A DNA stretch of 47,646 nucleotides, from NCBI GenBank assembly GCA_028724245.1, contig JAQYDI010000076.1:1-47646 (forward strand). Reading direction: 5' to 3'. The notes under the pieces are model-generated. The model saw only the letters and a program-made list of their open reading frames with translations. It was not told the DNA's origin and made no database searches. A program made the translations under genes and the position numbers. Shown in pieces: positions 7,891 to 16,914 of the stretch; position 1 is the first letter of the stretch, and each line of letters begins with the position of its first letter. The DNA is from Lachnospiraceae bacterium (GTDB lineage Bacteria; Bacillota; Clostridia; Lachnospirales; Lachnospiraceae).

Positions 7891-8844
7891 TTATCTGTAT
7901 ATTCTTATCATAATATCTGGTAATATCTTAAATAATTTCATTTTCACTCGATGTTTAAACGATAATTTACCATGCAGACTTCTAATTTTCTTAATAGACT
8001 TACGAATGCTCTCTTTATCACATACTTTTCTTTTCCCCAAAGCGCTTGCTAAATCATTTGCATAAAAATTTCTAATGTATTCTTTAAAAGCGCCCTCAAA
8101 CGGTTGAACTTCTTTCCACATACATTCAAGTGCTTTCCAATGCGTATACTGATTCCAGATTGAAGGATCATTCATCGCACTTCCCTCTCGCTGTACGTAG
8201 TAATAAATTGGTTTATGAATATATGATACACTTTCAATATGTGCAAAATACTTCAAACAAAACAGCATATCTTCCCATATTTTTATTTCCGGTTCAAAAT
8301 ACAAATCATTGTCAATGATAACCTTTCTCTCAAATATCTTATTCCAAAGATATCCCTGATAAAAACTTTCATGGCTTAGTAAATTTATAGCCTCATTAGA
8401 ATTCATGGTAACTACAGTTTCCGTTTTATCAGAATGTACTTCGATTATATCAGCAGATTCCACATAGTAATCAGCACACCCGACCTCAGCTGTATTACAC
8501 TTTATCACTCTAACAAGCGTACTAATATAGTCCTCAGCAACATAATCATCGCCGTCCACAAAAACAAGATATTTTCCTTTAGCTCCCTTTATTCCCTGAT
8601 TTCTACTATCAGAAACTCCGGAATTATTTTTATGAATCACTCTGAAGCGTTCATCTTTTTTTACAAATTCACCACATATAACACCTGTATCATCTGTTGA
8701 TCCATCATTTATAATCAAAATTTCCATATTTTTGTATGATTGTTTTGATATGCTCTCCAGACATTTCCTTACATATGACTCTATATTATAAACGGGTATT
8801 ATAACTGATACCAAATCTGTTTGTGTTTTTTCCTGTGCTATCAT
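7891..8844 (-). CDS. Family 2 glycosyltransferase
   Basis: A GT-A fold transferase of about 317 residues. The start is placed at ATG 8844 (MIAQEKTQTDL) rather than an upstream ATG at 8901, since the latter would overlap the preceding gene by 56 bases and adds sequence not seen in the family. The N terminus has VSVIIPVYNIESYVRKCLES and IINDGSTDDT, and the metal-binding DXD is in FVDGDDY. The C-terminal third is variable and basic. It probably adds one sugar of the repeat unit at the cytoplasmic membrane face. The donor and linkage cannot be told from sequence. Confidence 0.88.
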   Translation of the reverse strand: MIAQEKTQTDLVSVIIPVYNIESYVRKCLESISKQSYKNMEILIINDGSTDDTGVICGEFVKKDERFRVIHKNNSGVSDSRNQGIKGAKGKYLVFVDGDDYVAEDYISTLVRVIKCNTAEVGCADYYVESADIIEVHSDKTETVVTMNSNEAINLLSHESFYQGYLWNKIFERKVIIDNDLYFEPEIKIWEDMLFCLKYFAHIESVSYIHKPIYYYVQREGSAMNDPSIWNQYTHWKALECMWKEVQPFEGAFKEYIRNFYANDLASALGKRKVCDKESIRKSIKKIRSLHGKLSFKHRVKMKLFKILPDIMIRIYR

Positions 8845-8845
8845 A

Positions 8846-9814
8846 TTAACCTCGAATAATCCGATATACTTTGTTAGCCGAAAAAGAAAAGATCCGTGCA
8901 ATCATATAATATAGATATTGTGATTTTGATGCATATTTTTTGACTGATTTTTTAGTACAGGCATCTTTTAGAAATTTATGCACGTCATCAATATCATTTT
9001 TAAACTCTTTTTTTTCAGTCTCAGTAAAAGTATCCTGCACCATTGCCAAAGAAATAACTACAGCCATTTGCGCCTTGATTTTTTCCTGATATTCTGGATT
9101 TGAATTTATCAAATCATCGGCTCTCTCCTTTAATGCATCATACCATTCCAGTTTGTTTTTAAGTTTTACTACATTCGAAATAGAATTATCACGAACATAA
9201 TAATAATAATATGCATCCGGAATAATGCATATTTTTTTAACCATCTGGAAAAGCTTATGTGTAACTCTTATATCTTCAAATATTCTGCCTTCTGGAAATT
9301 TTATAGTATCAAATACCCCTCTGGGATACATATTTCTTATGACATGACTTGTAAAAATTGTATTATCCACAAGTAAATCAATCGCTTCCTCAGCAGATAT
9401 AACCATTTCTTTGTCAAACCATTCAATAGGTATGCATTCAGTATCAGTTGCCCTGATCATTCCACAACTTACTATTTCTGCCTTTGACAAATTACAGACC
9501 ATAGAGTAAATCATATCTGTATGAATCCAGTCATCTGAATCCACAAACAATATATACTCTCCCCGTGCTGCAGCTATACCAGTATTTCTCGCAGCAGAAA
9601 GTCCACCATTTACCCTGTGTATTGGTACTATACGATTATCCACTTCACTCCATTCATCAACTTTTTTTCCACTGGAATCTTTGGAGCCATCGTCAACAAG
9701 TATGATTTCCAAGTTATGATATGACTGATCTACAACCGATTGAATGCAGCGATCCAAATATTGCTCTACATTATATACTGGAATTATTACTGACACCAAA
9801 ACTTCTTCAGTCAT
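8846..9814 (-). CDS. Family 2 glycosyltransferase
   Basis: A GT2 enzyme of about 322 residues. ATG 9814 is preferred because a run of G residues (AGGGGGGAT) stands just upstream and the start overlaps the Wzy stop codon by eight bases (ATGACTGA), the arrangement of translational coupling. Motifs: SVIIPVYNVEQYLDRC, LVDDGSKDSSG and the DXD in FVDSDDW. The C-terminal region contains a helical, acidic stretch. It is one of three GT2 enzymes in the operon and likely forms one glycosidic bond of the repeat unit. Paralogous to the next gene downstream, suggesting an old duplication. Confidence 0.88.
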   Translation of the reverse strand: MTEEVLVSVIIPVYNVEQYLDRCIQSVVDQSYHNLEIILVDDGSKDSSGKKVDEWSEVDNRIVPIHRVNGGLSAARNTGIAAARGEYILFVDSDDWIHTDMIYSMVCNLSKAEIVSCGMIRATDTECIPIEWFDKEMVISAEEAIDLLVDNTIFTSHVIRNMYPRGVFDTIKFPEGRIFEDIRVTHKLFQMVKKICIIPDAYYYYYVRDNSISNVVKLKNKLEWYDALKERADDLINSNPEYQEKIKAQMAVVISLAMVQDTFTETEKKEFKNDIDDVHKFLKDACTKKSVKKYASKSQYLYYMIARIFSFSANKVYRIIRG

Positions 9815-11030
9815 GTGTAATCCCCCCTGCAAAAGTAATTTCACTTTCTATACATACGGCATTTATAATCGCAATATAGAAGAAGAAATATATGCCATAT
9901 ACAATTTCACCTATTCCCATAAAGATATATACATATATCATACATACCCCAAACCATAAATAGTATTGGAACATATCTTTTTTCTTCACAATTTTATGTT
10001 GTCTATGAACAACGAATACCAACAGGACTACCATGATTATCATGGTAATGATCCCATAACGTATAATAAAATCCCAGAATGCATTCTGAACATTAGCATA
10101 CCAGATTGTTGTTTCCTTAACAATTGTTGTACCGTATCCATATCCAAACCATTTATGGTTCGATACTAACTGAGAAATATATGGATATACTTCCATTCTT
10201 CCTGTTAATGTAGCATCTCTATGTAGTATGTTTTCAATAAAGAATCTCAGAGGAGCAAAATTTAAAATATCAGAAAATAAAATAAGCAGTACTGAGGATA
10301 ATCCGAAAACTAATATAACCGAAATGGGACTTGATAAAATATTTCTGATTTTAGGACCTAAAAAGTAAAGAAAAACAAATACCCAAATTGCCAGTAAAGC
10401 CGTTGTACAATCAATAAAAATACAAAGTACTGACATAATTACAGAACAAATAAAAAGCTTTTTTTTCCGTTTAGCTTCGTTTTGTTCCAAAAAACAAACA
10501 ATAAAGATATAAAGCATATGCGCATAAGCTACAGAAAATTTATTTCCCAATAAACAGGTTCCTATGTCGCGCTCATGAATATTATAAAACACATCTGGTA
10601 AGAGTATCATTAACACATCATTTATGCATAATACAATTGTCAAATATATCTTTCCGGCCTTCAAAAATTCATTTACTTTTCCATCGGATGCAATCACTGC
10701 TAAATAAAAGAAAAGAATGGTCAAATAAACTGCGTAATAAGCAGCTGCACGAATATAATAAGACTCTACGTGATTGATACACGCTGAAATAAAAATACAT
10801 ATACCTAATATCGCAACAATTGAAATCACTCTATACTCTTCCTTGTTGATTTTGTTTGCATGTCGAAAAGAATACAATGCTGCAACAAACAAAAATATAT
10901 ATTCTGCCAGAGTATATACAGGAGAATTGATAAACTCAATATTTACGATTTTAAAAAAAAGTAAAAAACTGATAATTGGTATAATTTCCAGATGTTGTAT
11001 TTTTTTTTCCAGCTTCACATTAATTTTCAT
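9807..11030 (-). CDS. wzy: Wzy-type polysaccharide polymerase, O-antigen ligase-like membrane protein
   Basis: A 407-residue protein with roughly ten to twelve hydrophobic segments and a larger extracytoplasmic loop between about residues 250 and 310 containing LHRDATLTGRMEVYPYISQL and GYGYGTT. The pattern TGR in that loop and the G-x-G stretch are the usual marks of O-antigen polymerase/ligase proteins. It would join repeat units outside the membrane. The start codon overlaps the upstream GT4 stop codon by four bases (ATGA) and has an AGGAG site. Assignment as polymerase rests on topology, motif and operon position, as these proteins diverge strongly. Confidence 0.82.
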   Translation of the reverse strand: MKINVKLEKKIQHLEIIPIISFLLFFKIVNIEFINSPVYTLAEYIFLFVAALYSFRHANKINKEEYRVISIVAILGICIFISACINHVESYYIRAAAYYAVYLTILFFYLAVIASDGKVNEFLKAGKIYLTIVLCINDVLMILLPDVFYNIHERDIGTCLLGNKFSVAYAHMLYIFIVCFLEQNEAKRKKKLFICSVIMSVLCIFIDCTTALLAIWVFVFLYFLGPKIRNILSSPISVILVFGLSSVLLILFSDILNFAPLRFFIENILHRDATLTGRMEVYPYISQLVSNHKWFGYGYGTTIVKETTIWYANVQNAFWDFIIRYGIITMIIMVVLLVFVVHRQHKIVKKKDMFQYYLWFGVCMIYVYIFMGIGEIVYGIYFFFYIAIINAVCIESEITFAGGITHD

Positions 11031-12130
11031 TCTTCTGCTCCTATTACCATTTCAAAATTTTCTATTTGAGCAAAGATATTATACTCTGAATTTTCAATTT
11101 TATTATCTTCGTCTCTAATAAAAGAACCAACCATTCTTACTATAGTATCAACCCATTGATTAATCGGAGCATCTAAAGAAAGAAAAGCAACATTTGGGTT
11201 AACCTTTACAATCATCGGAACAGTATCTGCCAATAGACACGGCAATGAGCATGCCTGCGCTTCTAAAGCAACTACTCCCAAACCTTCAAATATCGACGGT
11301 AAAACGAATAAGTCCATTATCTGATACATATTTTCCACATCTGATCTAACACCTGCAAATGTGACTTTTTCAGTAAGGCCTTTTACTTTTACCATCTTTC
11401 TGATTTCCTGTTCCATCGTTCCCTGACCAACCAAAAGCAAATGGTATCTCGGATCTTTTTTTGAAAGCTCTTCAAAAACATTCACTAAAAATTTATGATT
11501 TTTCTGAAAATGGAACCTGCCAACATGTCCAATAACAATTTTATCTTCTAATCCAAACTGTCGTCTGTATTTATCTCTCAGTTCATGATTCTTTCGATAT
11601 TTTCTAATATCTATAGCATTGGTAATCACTTTATAATGCGCGCTTGAAACTATATCTTTTGTAAAAAACCAAGGCGACGCACTTTCTGAACATGACCAAA
11701 AATCTGTTGCATATTTTTTCAATCTGAAACGATTAAATTTATGAATGTATTCTTTTATGAAACCTGCATCATTATCTGCATTGTGACAATGAATGATTCT
11801 TTTTGAAATTCCATATTTCTTTGCAAATATCAAGTAATCAATATTAACCAGACTGCAAAGATTAACCCATATCGCAGAATATTTAACTGCATTTTCCGCC
11901 ATAAAACTATTAAGTTCGCGTCTAAATTTAAAATAACTTTCTTTTCTAGGGGTAATTTTATATACATTCCCCCCCAATTCTATTATTTCATCTTCATATG
12001 CCACAATTTCACTGTTGCATAAAAAATCAAATTGTATTTTTCTCCTGTCTATATTTCTATAATAATTCATAATAACACTTTCAACCCCACCCGGATTGTC
12101 AGTCATTCCAAAAACTAATACTTTTTTCAT
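11027..12130 (-). CDS. Family 4 glycosyltransferase
   Basis: A 367-residue GT-B fold enzyme. The N-terminal glycine loop region is FGMTDNPGGVESVI; the donor-binding C-terminal domain begins near residue 200 with IVIGHVGRFHFQKNH and ends with the retaining-enzyme E-x7-E motif in FEGLGVVALEAQ. It resembles EpsF/PssF-type transferases of capsule operons that form an alpha linkage with a nucleotide sugar. It sits between a GT2 gene (9-base gap) and wzy (4-base overlap). The sugar donor is not predictable. Confidence 0.9.
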   Translation of the reverse strand: MKKVLVFGMTDNPGGVESVIMNYYRNIDRRKIQFDFLCNSEIVAYEDEIIELGGNVYKITPRKESYFKFRRELNSFMAENAVKYSAIWVNLCSLVNIDYLIFAKKYGISKRIIHCHNADNDAGFIKEYIHKFNRFRLKKYATDFWSCSESASPWFFTKDIVSSAHYKVITNAIDIRKYRKNHELRDKYRRQFGLEDKIVIGHVGRFHFQKNHKFLVNVFEELSKKDPRYHLLLVGQGTMEQEIRKMVKVKGLTEKVTFAGVRSDVENMYQIMDLFVLPSIFEGLGVVALEAQACSLPCLLADTVPMIVKVNPNVAFLSLDAPINQWVDTIVRMVGSFIRDEDNKIENSEYNIFAQIENFEMVIGAEE

Positions 12131-12139
12131 ATTCCACCA

Positions 12140-13126
12140 TTACTTTCTAAATTTCAACCGAGAATTTCCACGCAATGTATTATAAATCGAAGGACTGATT
12201 TTTGATAATAAAAGTGCTATAAAATGTTTTTTTGACATATATTTAATTGCGTTGAAGATACTATATTCCTGTATATCTTTTTTAAGTTCCTCATAAATTT
12301 TTTCAAAATTCCTTTTCTCACTACTTGCATACAATTCTCCATAAAGTCTGCATTCCATACTTACATACATACTTTCAGCATAAGGCATCATATCAGGATA
12401 AACATCGCGGGTCATCTTCTTTATTTTTTTTCCCACTGTAATATTGTCCAGATTCTTTTTTGAAAAAGATTGATTCATTACAGAATCCTCATTTTGGAAG
12501 TAATGATAAAAACAATCTTTCATCATGTATACAGTATTCGAATCTATTATGCACTCATATACAAACAACCGATCTTCTGCAATATTGATATTGACAGAAA
12601 ATTCATGAGCAGCAATCACCTCATGTCTAAAAATTTTAGTACAAACGTGAACATCCATATCTCCACAAAGATAACTCTTCACAGCATCAATCTGGTGAAT
12701 CAAAGCATCTTCATCAACCAACTTTCTCACAACCAGTTCTTCTGCACCAGCATCAATAAACATACCCGCTGCGACTATATCTGCAGAAGAATCCTTAGCC
12801 ACTCTATACATTTTTTCATAACAATCCGGTTCAATCCAATCATCTGCGTCTACAAATGTAACGAATTCTCCTTTTGCATTTTGCATTCCAACATTGCGGG
12901 CGTTAGAAACACCACCATTCTCAATTTTAATTATTGTAAAATTACTATGCGCAGATGAGTATTTTTCCAATACCATATCTGTCCCATCGGTAGAACCATC
13001 ATTGACTACAATAACTTCAATTTCTTCGTAAATTGTTTGTGCAATAATTGAATCCAAACACTTTTCAAGATATTTTTCAGCATTATACACAGGTATAATA
13101 ACACTTATACAATATTTATTCATCAT
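12140..13126 (-). CDS. Family 2 glycosyltransferase
   Basis: About 328 residues. ATG 13126 is chosen because AGGA stands six bases upstream and the start overlaps the end of the pssE-like gene by 11 bases. Motifs are ISVIIPVYNAEKYLEKCLDS, VVNDGSTDGTD and the DXD in TFVDADDW. The C-terminal part carries a hydrophobic patch and a basic tail (GNSRLKFRK) that could associate with the membrane. It probably adds the third sugar of the repeat unit, after the PssD/PssE pair. Exact donor unknown. Confidence 0.88.
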   Translation of the reverse strand: MMNKYCISVIIPVYNAEKYLEKCLDSIIAQTIYEEIEVIVVNDGSTDGTDMVLEKYSSAHSNFTIIKIENGGVSNARNVGMQNAKGEFVTFVDADDWIEPDCYEKMYRVAKDSSADIVAAGMFIDAGAEELVVRKLVDEDALIHQIDAVKSYLCGDMDVHVCTKIFRHEVIAAHEFSVNINIAEDRLFVYECIIDSNTVYMMKDCFYHYFQNEDSVMNQSFSKKNLDNITVGKKIKKMTRDVYPDMMPYAESMYVSMECRLYGELYASSEKRNFEKIYEELKKDIQEYSIFNAIKYMSKKHFIALLLSKISPSIYNTLRGNSRLKFRK

Positions 13127-13619
13127 GGAACATCCTATCAACTAGTTTTTCAAATTCTTCACAAAATTTTTCATTGTTACTGTGCCTATTAACATCCATA
13201 CCAGCAACCAAAGAATCATATTGGGTGATTACTTCTCCTAGCCTTTTCATTTCCTCCACCTCTATAATATTTCCCTGTCGTCTGGCAACTTCTCTGCAAA
13301 AAACGATTTGATGATCATTCACATGTTCATTATATTTTTTTTGCCTCGGAACAACAATCGGAATTTTACCAACCTGTAACGGCATAATAAAGCTGGACGG
13401 ACCACCATGTGTTATTACGATCCTTGCCCGTTCAACGTATTCATTCATTTCCGCAAATGAAAATAATTTTTTCCATTTACAATATTTAGGTTCATATGTA
13501 CTAAAACCAGTCTGCATAATAACTTCTTCCACAATTGTTCCGTTACCCTTTAATTCATCTATATATTCCAGCAGTCTATTAAATGGCTGTTCATGTGTAC
13601 CAACTGTTATAAAAATCAT
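13116..13619 (-). CDS. pssE: PssE/Alg13-like glycosyltransferase catalytic subunit
   Basis: A 167-residue protein equivalent to the C-terminal donor-binding domain of GT28 enzymes. MIFITVGTHEQPFNRLL at the N terminus and VITHGGPSSFIMPLQVGKIPIVVPRQ in the middle are the signature (HGG and the P-x-V-P-R stretch). In this family it works with a membrane-anchored PssD/Alg14-type partner, encoded 15 bases upstream, and typically adds the second sugar of the repeat unit. Length matches the family. The gene names are used by analogy with characterised capsule operons. Confidence 0.88.
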   Translation of the reverse strand: MIFITVGTHEQPFNRLLEYIDELKGNGTIVEEVIMQTGFSTYEPKYCKWKKLFSFAEMNEYVERARIVITHGGPSSFIMPLQVGKIPIVVPRQKKYNEHVNDHQIVFCREVARRQGNIIEVEEMKRLGEVITQYDSLVAGMDVNRHSNNEKFCEEFEKLVDRMFHDE

Positions 13620-13633
13620 TCTCCATCTCTCCG

Positions 13634-14104
13634 TCAGAAAATACTTCCTAAGTTTACAGATTTAGGATAAACTTTTTTCATTTCTTCCCATTCTACAACA
13701 AACTGATCTGTAATCGGATAAACCATTTTTCCTGTAATAGTCGGTTTATCAATTCGATCAAATACCTCAATATAAATTAATTTTGCTCCAAATAATTTAC
13801 CCAAATAGAAAAAAGGAACCGCAACCGCAGCGCCAGATGAAATAATTAAATCCGGTTTTTCTCTACGTAATACTTTCCATGCCAATTTTGTATTGATAAT
13901 CAGTGCTTTTAAACTTCTGTTTGTAGGAAAATAGCATGGAATCATCTTTTCATCCTGCAATAGACTTCTTGCATCCTCCTTGTCAAACGTAACAAAAAAC
14001 CTGTCATGCTTTTCCCAAAAAGGTTTCAACATATATAAATGAGTTAAGTGACCACCTGAAGAACCCACCAAACAAATTTTTAATTTTTCCTTCCTTTTAG
14101 CCAT
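13634..14104 (-). CDS. pssD: PssD/Alg14-like glycosyltransferase membrane-anchor subunit
   Basis: A 156-residue protein with the Alg14 pattern: LKICLVGSSGGHLTHLYML near the N terminus, then DLIISSGAAVAVPFFYLGKLFGAKLIYIEVFDRID. In the family it recruits the PssE-type catalytic subunit to the membrane so that together they transfer a sugar to the lipid-linked intermediate. It begins at ATG 14104 after AGGAGAAAGAGGAT and is followed by its partner. The 64-base gap before it contains no recognisable signal. Confidence 0.88.
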   Translation of the reverse strand: MAKRKEKLKICLVGSSGGHLTHLYMLKPFWEKHDRFFVTFDKEDARSLLQDEKMIPCYFPTNRSLKALIINTKLAWKVLRREKPDLIISSGAAVAVPFFYLGKLFGAKLIYIEVFDRIDKPTITGKMVYPITDQFVVEWEEMKKVYPKSVNLGSIF

Positions 14105-14168
14105 ATCCTCTTTCTCCTAATACTACACTAATCTTTGCTTTCAGCGTAATATTGCATATCACATAATC

Positions 14169-15611
14169 TCACACAGAGCCTTTTCCCATCAGTACCACCT
14201 GTACTGTCTTAAACAGCAATTTAATATCCAGCCACAGATTCCATTCCCGTATATATTTCAGATCCAACGCTACAACCTCTTCAAAATTCGTAATATCGCT
14301 TCTGCCGCTTACCTGCCACATGCCTGTCAGTCCGGGTTTTGAACAGAGTCTTGCACGGTGATGAGGGCTGTATTGCTCCCACTCATCCACTGTAGGGGGA
14401 CGGGTTCCAACCAGACTCATGTCTCCTTTCAGGATGTTGTAAAACTGAGGCAGCTCATCAATGGAAAGCTTTCTCATCAAACGTCCAATCGGTATAATGC
14501 GTGGATCATTATCTATCTTAAACATGAGCCCTTCCATTTTGTTCTGTGCCATCAACTCTGCCTTTCTTTTATCTGCATCAGGATACATGGAACGGAATTT
14601 ATAAATTTTAAATTTTCTCCCATTTTTCCCGATGCGAACCTGAGAGTAGAAAATTGGTCCCGGTGACTGAATATATATTATGGGAGCAAAAATCACAAAT
14701 GCCACAGCAGTGATCATAAGACCAACCAAACTGCCCGCAATATCCATCATTCTTTTCAACAGCAATTGAGCCGGAGAAGCAACACTGACACTCGAAGTCA
14801 GCACAGTCAACCCTCCGACTTTTTCCACCATCTCATTCGGCAGATTGCCGAATGTATGTGCCAGATTAATGTGTACTGTCAATCCGGTAACCATCAGATT
14901 ATGAACCATTTCCTCCGCCAGCGAATTATCAGAAAGGTCAATTATCGCCTCATCAATAACCCCATTTCTCATATATGTATATAATTCATCCAAGTCATTA
15001 AAAAAAACAATATCTGAAAAATCAGGACAACTGCGAAGATAATTTTCCAGTTCAAAGTTCCTGTCATCCGATGAGTTCACCAACAAAACGGCTTTCATTT
15101 TAAAACGGTTTTCGCTGTGACGCTCCAAACGTTTCAACGTTTTCTCAGCTTTCTGAGCATCTGCAATCAGCAGCATCCTTGCCATTCGTCCATGTTTCAA
15201 AAGATATGAGCGCACGATCTGTTTATATCCGATTCGAACAAGACACATCCCGCCGCATGCACATATCCAAAATGTTATAAATACTGAACGAGAAAAGAAA
15301 TATGCTTTCTGCATGAAATAGAGATAAAGCATCATTGCAACTACAAGAACAGTTATATTCTTAATCGATTCCAGAAACTCTTGATAAACTTTTCGTTTTA
15401 AAATGTTCTTATGCACAGGAATGGTACATATAATGATACCATCTAATAAAAGGATCAACACCCGCATGGTTCTGTACAAATCAGTAAACAGATACCAACT
15501 GTTTTTCATTCTCAAATAGCACGCAAATAAATATGCCAGTTCAATAACCAGCAAATCTAAAATAATAAAATCAAAGTGTTTAAACCATCTATTTTTTGCC
15601 CGTTCGTACAT
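14169..15611 (-). CDS. Initiating phosphoglycosyl transferase (undecaprenyl-phosphate sugar phosphotransferase)
   Basis: A 480-residue WbaP/WcaJ/CpsE-type protein. Four to five hydrophobic segments fill residues 10-125; a Rossmann-like middle domain (about 135-255) follows; residues 275-480 form the bacterial sugar transferase domain with KRMMDIAGSLVGL, the reentrant helix, then PGPIFYSQVRIGKNGRKF, KFRSM, and the conserved DELPQFYNILKGDMSLVGTRP. It moves a sugar-1-phosphate from a nucleotide sugar onto undecaprenyl phosphate, the first step of repeat-unit synthesis. It is the first gene of the operon, after an AGGAGGAG site. The sugar (glucose, galactose or an amino sugar) cannot be read from the sequence. 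Confidence 0.92.
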   Translation of the reverse strand: MYERAKNRWFKHFDFIILDLLVIELAYLFACYLRMKNSWYLFTDLYRTMRVLILLLDGIIICTIPVHKNILKRKVYQEFLESIKNITVLVVAMMLYLYFMQKAYFFSRSVFITFWICACGGMCLVRIGYKQIVRSYLLKHGRMARMLLIADAQKAEKTLKRLERHSENRFKMKAVLLVNSSDDRNFELENYLRSCPDFSDIVFFNDLDELYTYMRNGVIDEAIIDLSDNSLAEEMVHNLMVTGLTVHINLAHTFGNLPNEMVEKVGGLTVLTSSVSVASPAQLLLKRMMDIAGSLVGLMITAVAFVIFAPIIYIQSPGPIFYSQVRIGKNGRKFKIYKFRSMYPDADKRKAELMAQNKMEGLMFKIDNDPRIIPIGRLMRKLSIDELPQFYNILKGDMSLVGTRPPTVDEWEQYSPHHRARLCSKPGLTGMWQVSGRSDITNFEEVVALDLKYIREWNLWLDIKLLFKTVQVVLMGKGSV

Positions 15612-15643
15612 GAACTCCTCCTGTTACTCCCTCTCTTTTTCAG

Positions 15644-15666
15644 ATATATTTCAAGTTGAAATATAT
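15644..15666. promoter_or_regulatory. 23-bp perfect palindrome in the capsule operon leader
   Basis: Two 11-base arms, ATATATTTCAA and its exact complement, surround a single G. It lies between the promoter (15707-15735) and the first start codon (15611), about 35-55 bases into the predicted transcript. The tight symmetry favours a DNA operator for a dimeric regulator; in RNA it could form an 8-bp hairpin with a larger loop. Function is inference. Confidence 0.55.
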
Positions 15667-15706
15667 TTTCTTATGTTAATATCCTCTCAAAATCTAAATC
15701 TATAAT

Positions 15707-15735
15707 ATTTTACTATAAAACATATTATATGTCAA
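15707..15735 (-). promoter_or_regulatory. Sigma-A promoter of the polysaccharide operon
   Basis: On the minus strand TTGACA (15730-15735), 17-base spacer, TAAAAT (15707-15712). The -35 box is consensus. Transcription would start near 15700, leaving a leader of about 90 bases before the initiating transferase. Confidence 0.72.
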
Positions 15736-15808
15736 TCTTCCTTCTTTTTATCCAGTTTACTCATCAATATACGCAAATCAGTTTTTCCTATAATACTCTT
15801 CTCTTCAG

Positions 15809-15854
15809 GAAAAACAAATCCCCATTGAACCAAATGGAAACAATGGGGATTTGT
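15809..15854 (-). terminator. Rho-independent terminator after the GGGtGRT gene
   Basis: A perfect 14-bp stem (ACAAATCCCCATTG at 15814-15827 with its complement at 15841-15854) and a 13-base loop, followed on the minus strand by a T-run (15809-15813). It ends the two-gene GGGtGRT operon and insulates the polysaccharide operon. Confidence 0.85.
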
Positions 15855-15885
15855 ATTCTGCTACAGAACCTTATTCAAGGATTTT

Positions 15886-16896
15886 TTAGAACTTTCCTGC
15901 AGTAGCTGCTTCTTCGATGGAAACAGCTACTGCAACAGTCATACCAACCATGGGGTTGTTGCCGGCGCCGATCAGACCCATCATTTCTACATGAGCGGGT
16001 ACAGATGAAGAACCTGCGAACTGTGCGTCAGAATGCATACGGCCTAAAGTATCTGTCATACCGTAGGAAGCAGGACCTGCTGCCATGTTATCGGGATGCA
16101 GTGTACGTCCTGTACCGCCGCCTGATGCTACTGAGAAGTATTTCTTACCCTGTTCGATACATTCTTTCTTGTATGTACCGGCTACGGGATGCTGGAATCT
16201 TGTAGGGTTGGTGGAGTTACCGGTGATGGAAACGTCAACACCTTCCTTGTGCATGATTGCAACGCCTTCACATACATCGTTAGCGCCGTAGCAGTTAACT
16301 TTTGCACGAAGACCTTCAGAGTAGGATTTGCGGAATACTTCCTTAACTGTGTTGGTGTAGGGATCGTATTCTGTTTCTACATAAGTAAAACCGTTGATTC
16401 TGGAGATGATCTGTGCTGCATCTTTACCCAGACCATTCAGGATAACACGCAGGGGTTTCTTACGAACCTTGTTGGCTTTTTCAGCGATACCGATTGCGCC
16501 TTCAGCTGCTGCGAAGGATTCATGTCCTGCCAGGAATGCGAAACATTCTGTTTCTTCTTCCAGAAGCATCTTACCAAGGTTACCATGTCCAAGACCTACT
16601 TTACGGGTATCAGCTACAGAACCGGGGATACAGAAAGCCTGAAGACCTTCACCGATTGCTGCTGCAGCTTCGGAAGCTTTTCTGCAGTTTTTCTTGATTG
16701 CGATTGCTGCACCTACTGTGTATGCCCAGCATGCATTCTCGAAGCAGATAGGCTGAATGCCTTTGATCTGATTGTAAACATCCAGACCAGCATCTTTTGT
16801 GATTTTTTCAGCTTCTTCGATGGAAGCAATACCATAGCTGTTTAATACAGCATTGATCTTGTCAATTCTTCTTTCATATGATTCAAATAAAGCCAT
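15886..16896 (-). CDS. GGGtGRT protein, uncharacterised conserved family
   Basis: A 336-residue soluble protein containing the family-defining motif at residues 259-265 (GGGTGRT in FSVASGGGTGRTLHPDN). Other conserved-looking blocks are GLGHGNLGKMLLEEE (residues 101-115), LNGLGKDAAQII and the C-terminal EMMGLIGAGNNPMVGMTVAVAV. It has eight Cys residues (51, 56, 71, 89, 118, 202, 209, 246). No known enzymatic reaction is established for this family. It follows the NifU-like scaffold gene by 18 bases with a GGAGG site, so the two proteins are made together; an Fe-S or thiol-related role is inference from that pairing. A strong terminator ends the unit. Confidence 0.9.
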   Translation of the reverse strand: MALFESYERRIDKINAVLNSYGIASIEEAEKITKDAGLDVYNQIKGIQPICFENACWAYTVGAAIAIKKNCRKASEAAAAIGEGLQAFCIPGSVADTRKVGLGHGNLGKMLLEEETECFAFLAGHESFAAAEGAIGIAEKANKVRKKPLRVILNGLGKDAAQIISRINGFTYVETEYDPYTNTVKEVFRKSYSEGLRAKVNCYGANDVCEGVAIMHKEGVDVSITGNSTNPTRFQHPVAGTYKKECIEQGKKYFSVASGGGTGRTLHPDNMAAGPASYGMTDTLGRMHSDAQFAGSSSVPAHVEMMGLIGAGNNPMVGMTVAVAVSIEEAATAGKF

Positions 16897-16914
16897 CTTT
16901 CAGTTACCTCCGTA

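Noticed and set aside
8845..8901. Upstream start codon for the downstream GT2 gene
   Set aside because: It would overlap the preceding gene by 56 bases and add residues without family similarity; ATG 8844 directly follows the upstream stop codon.
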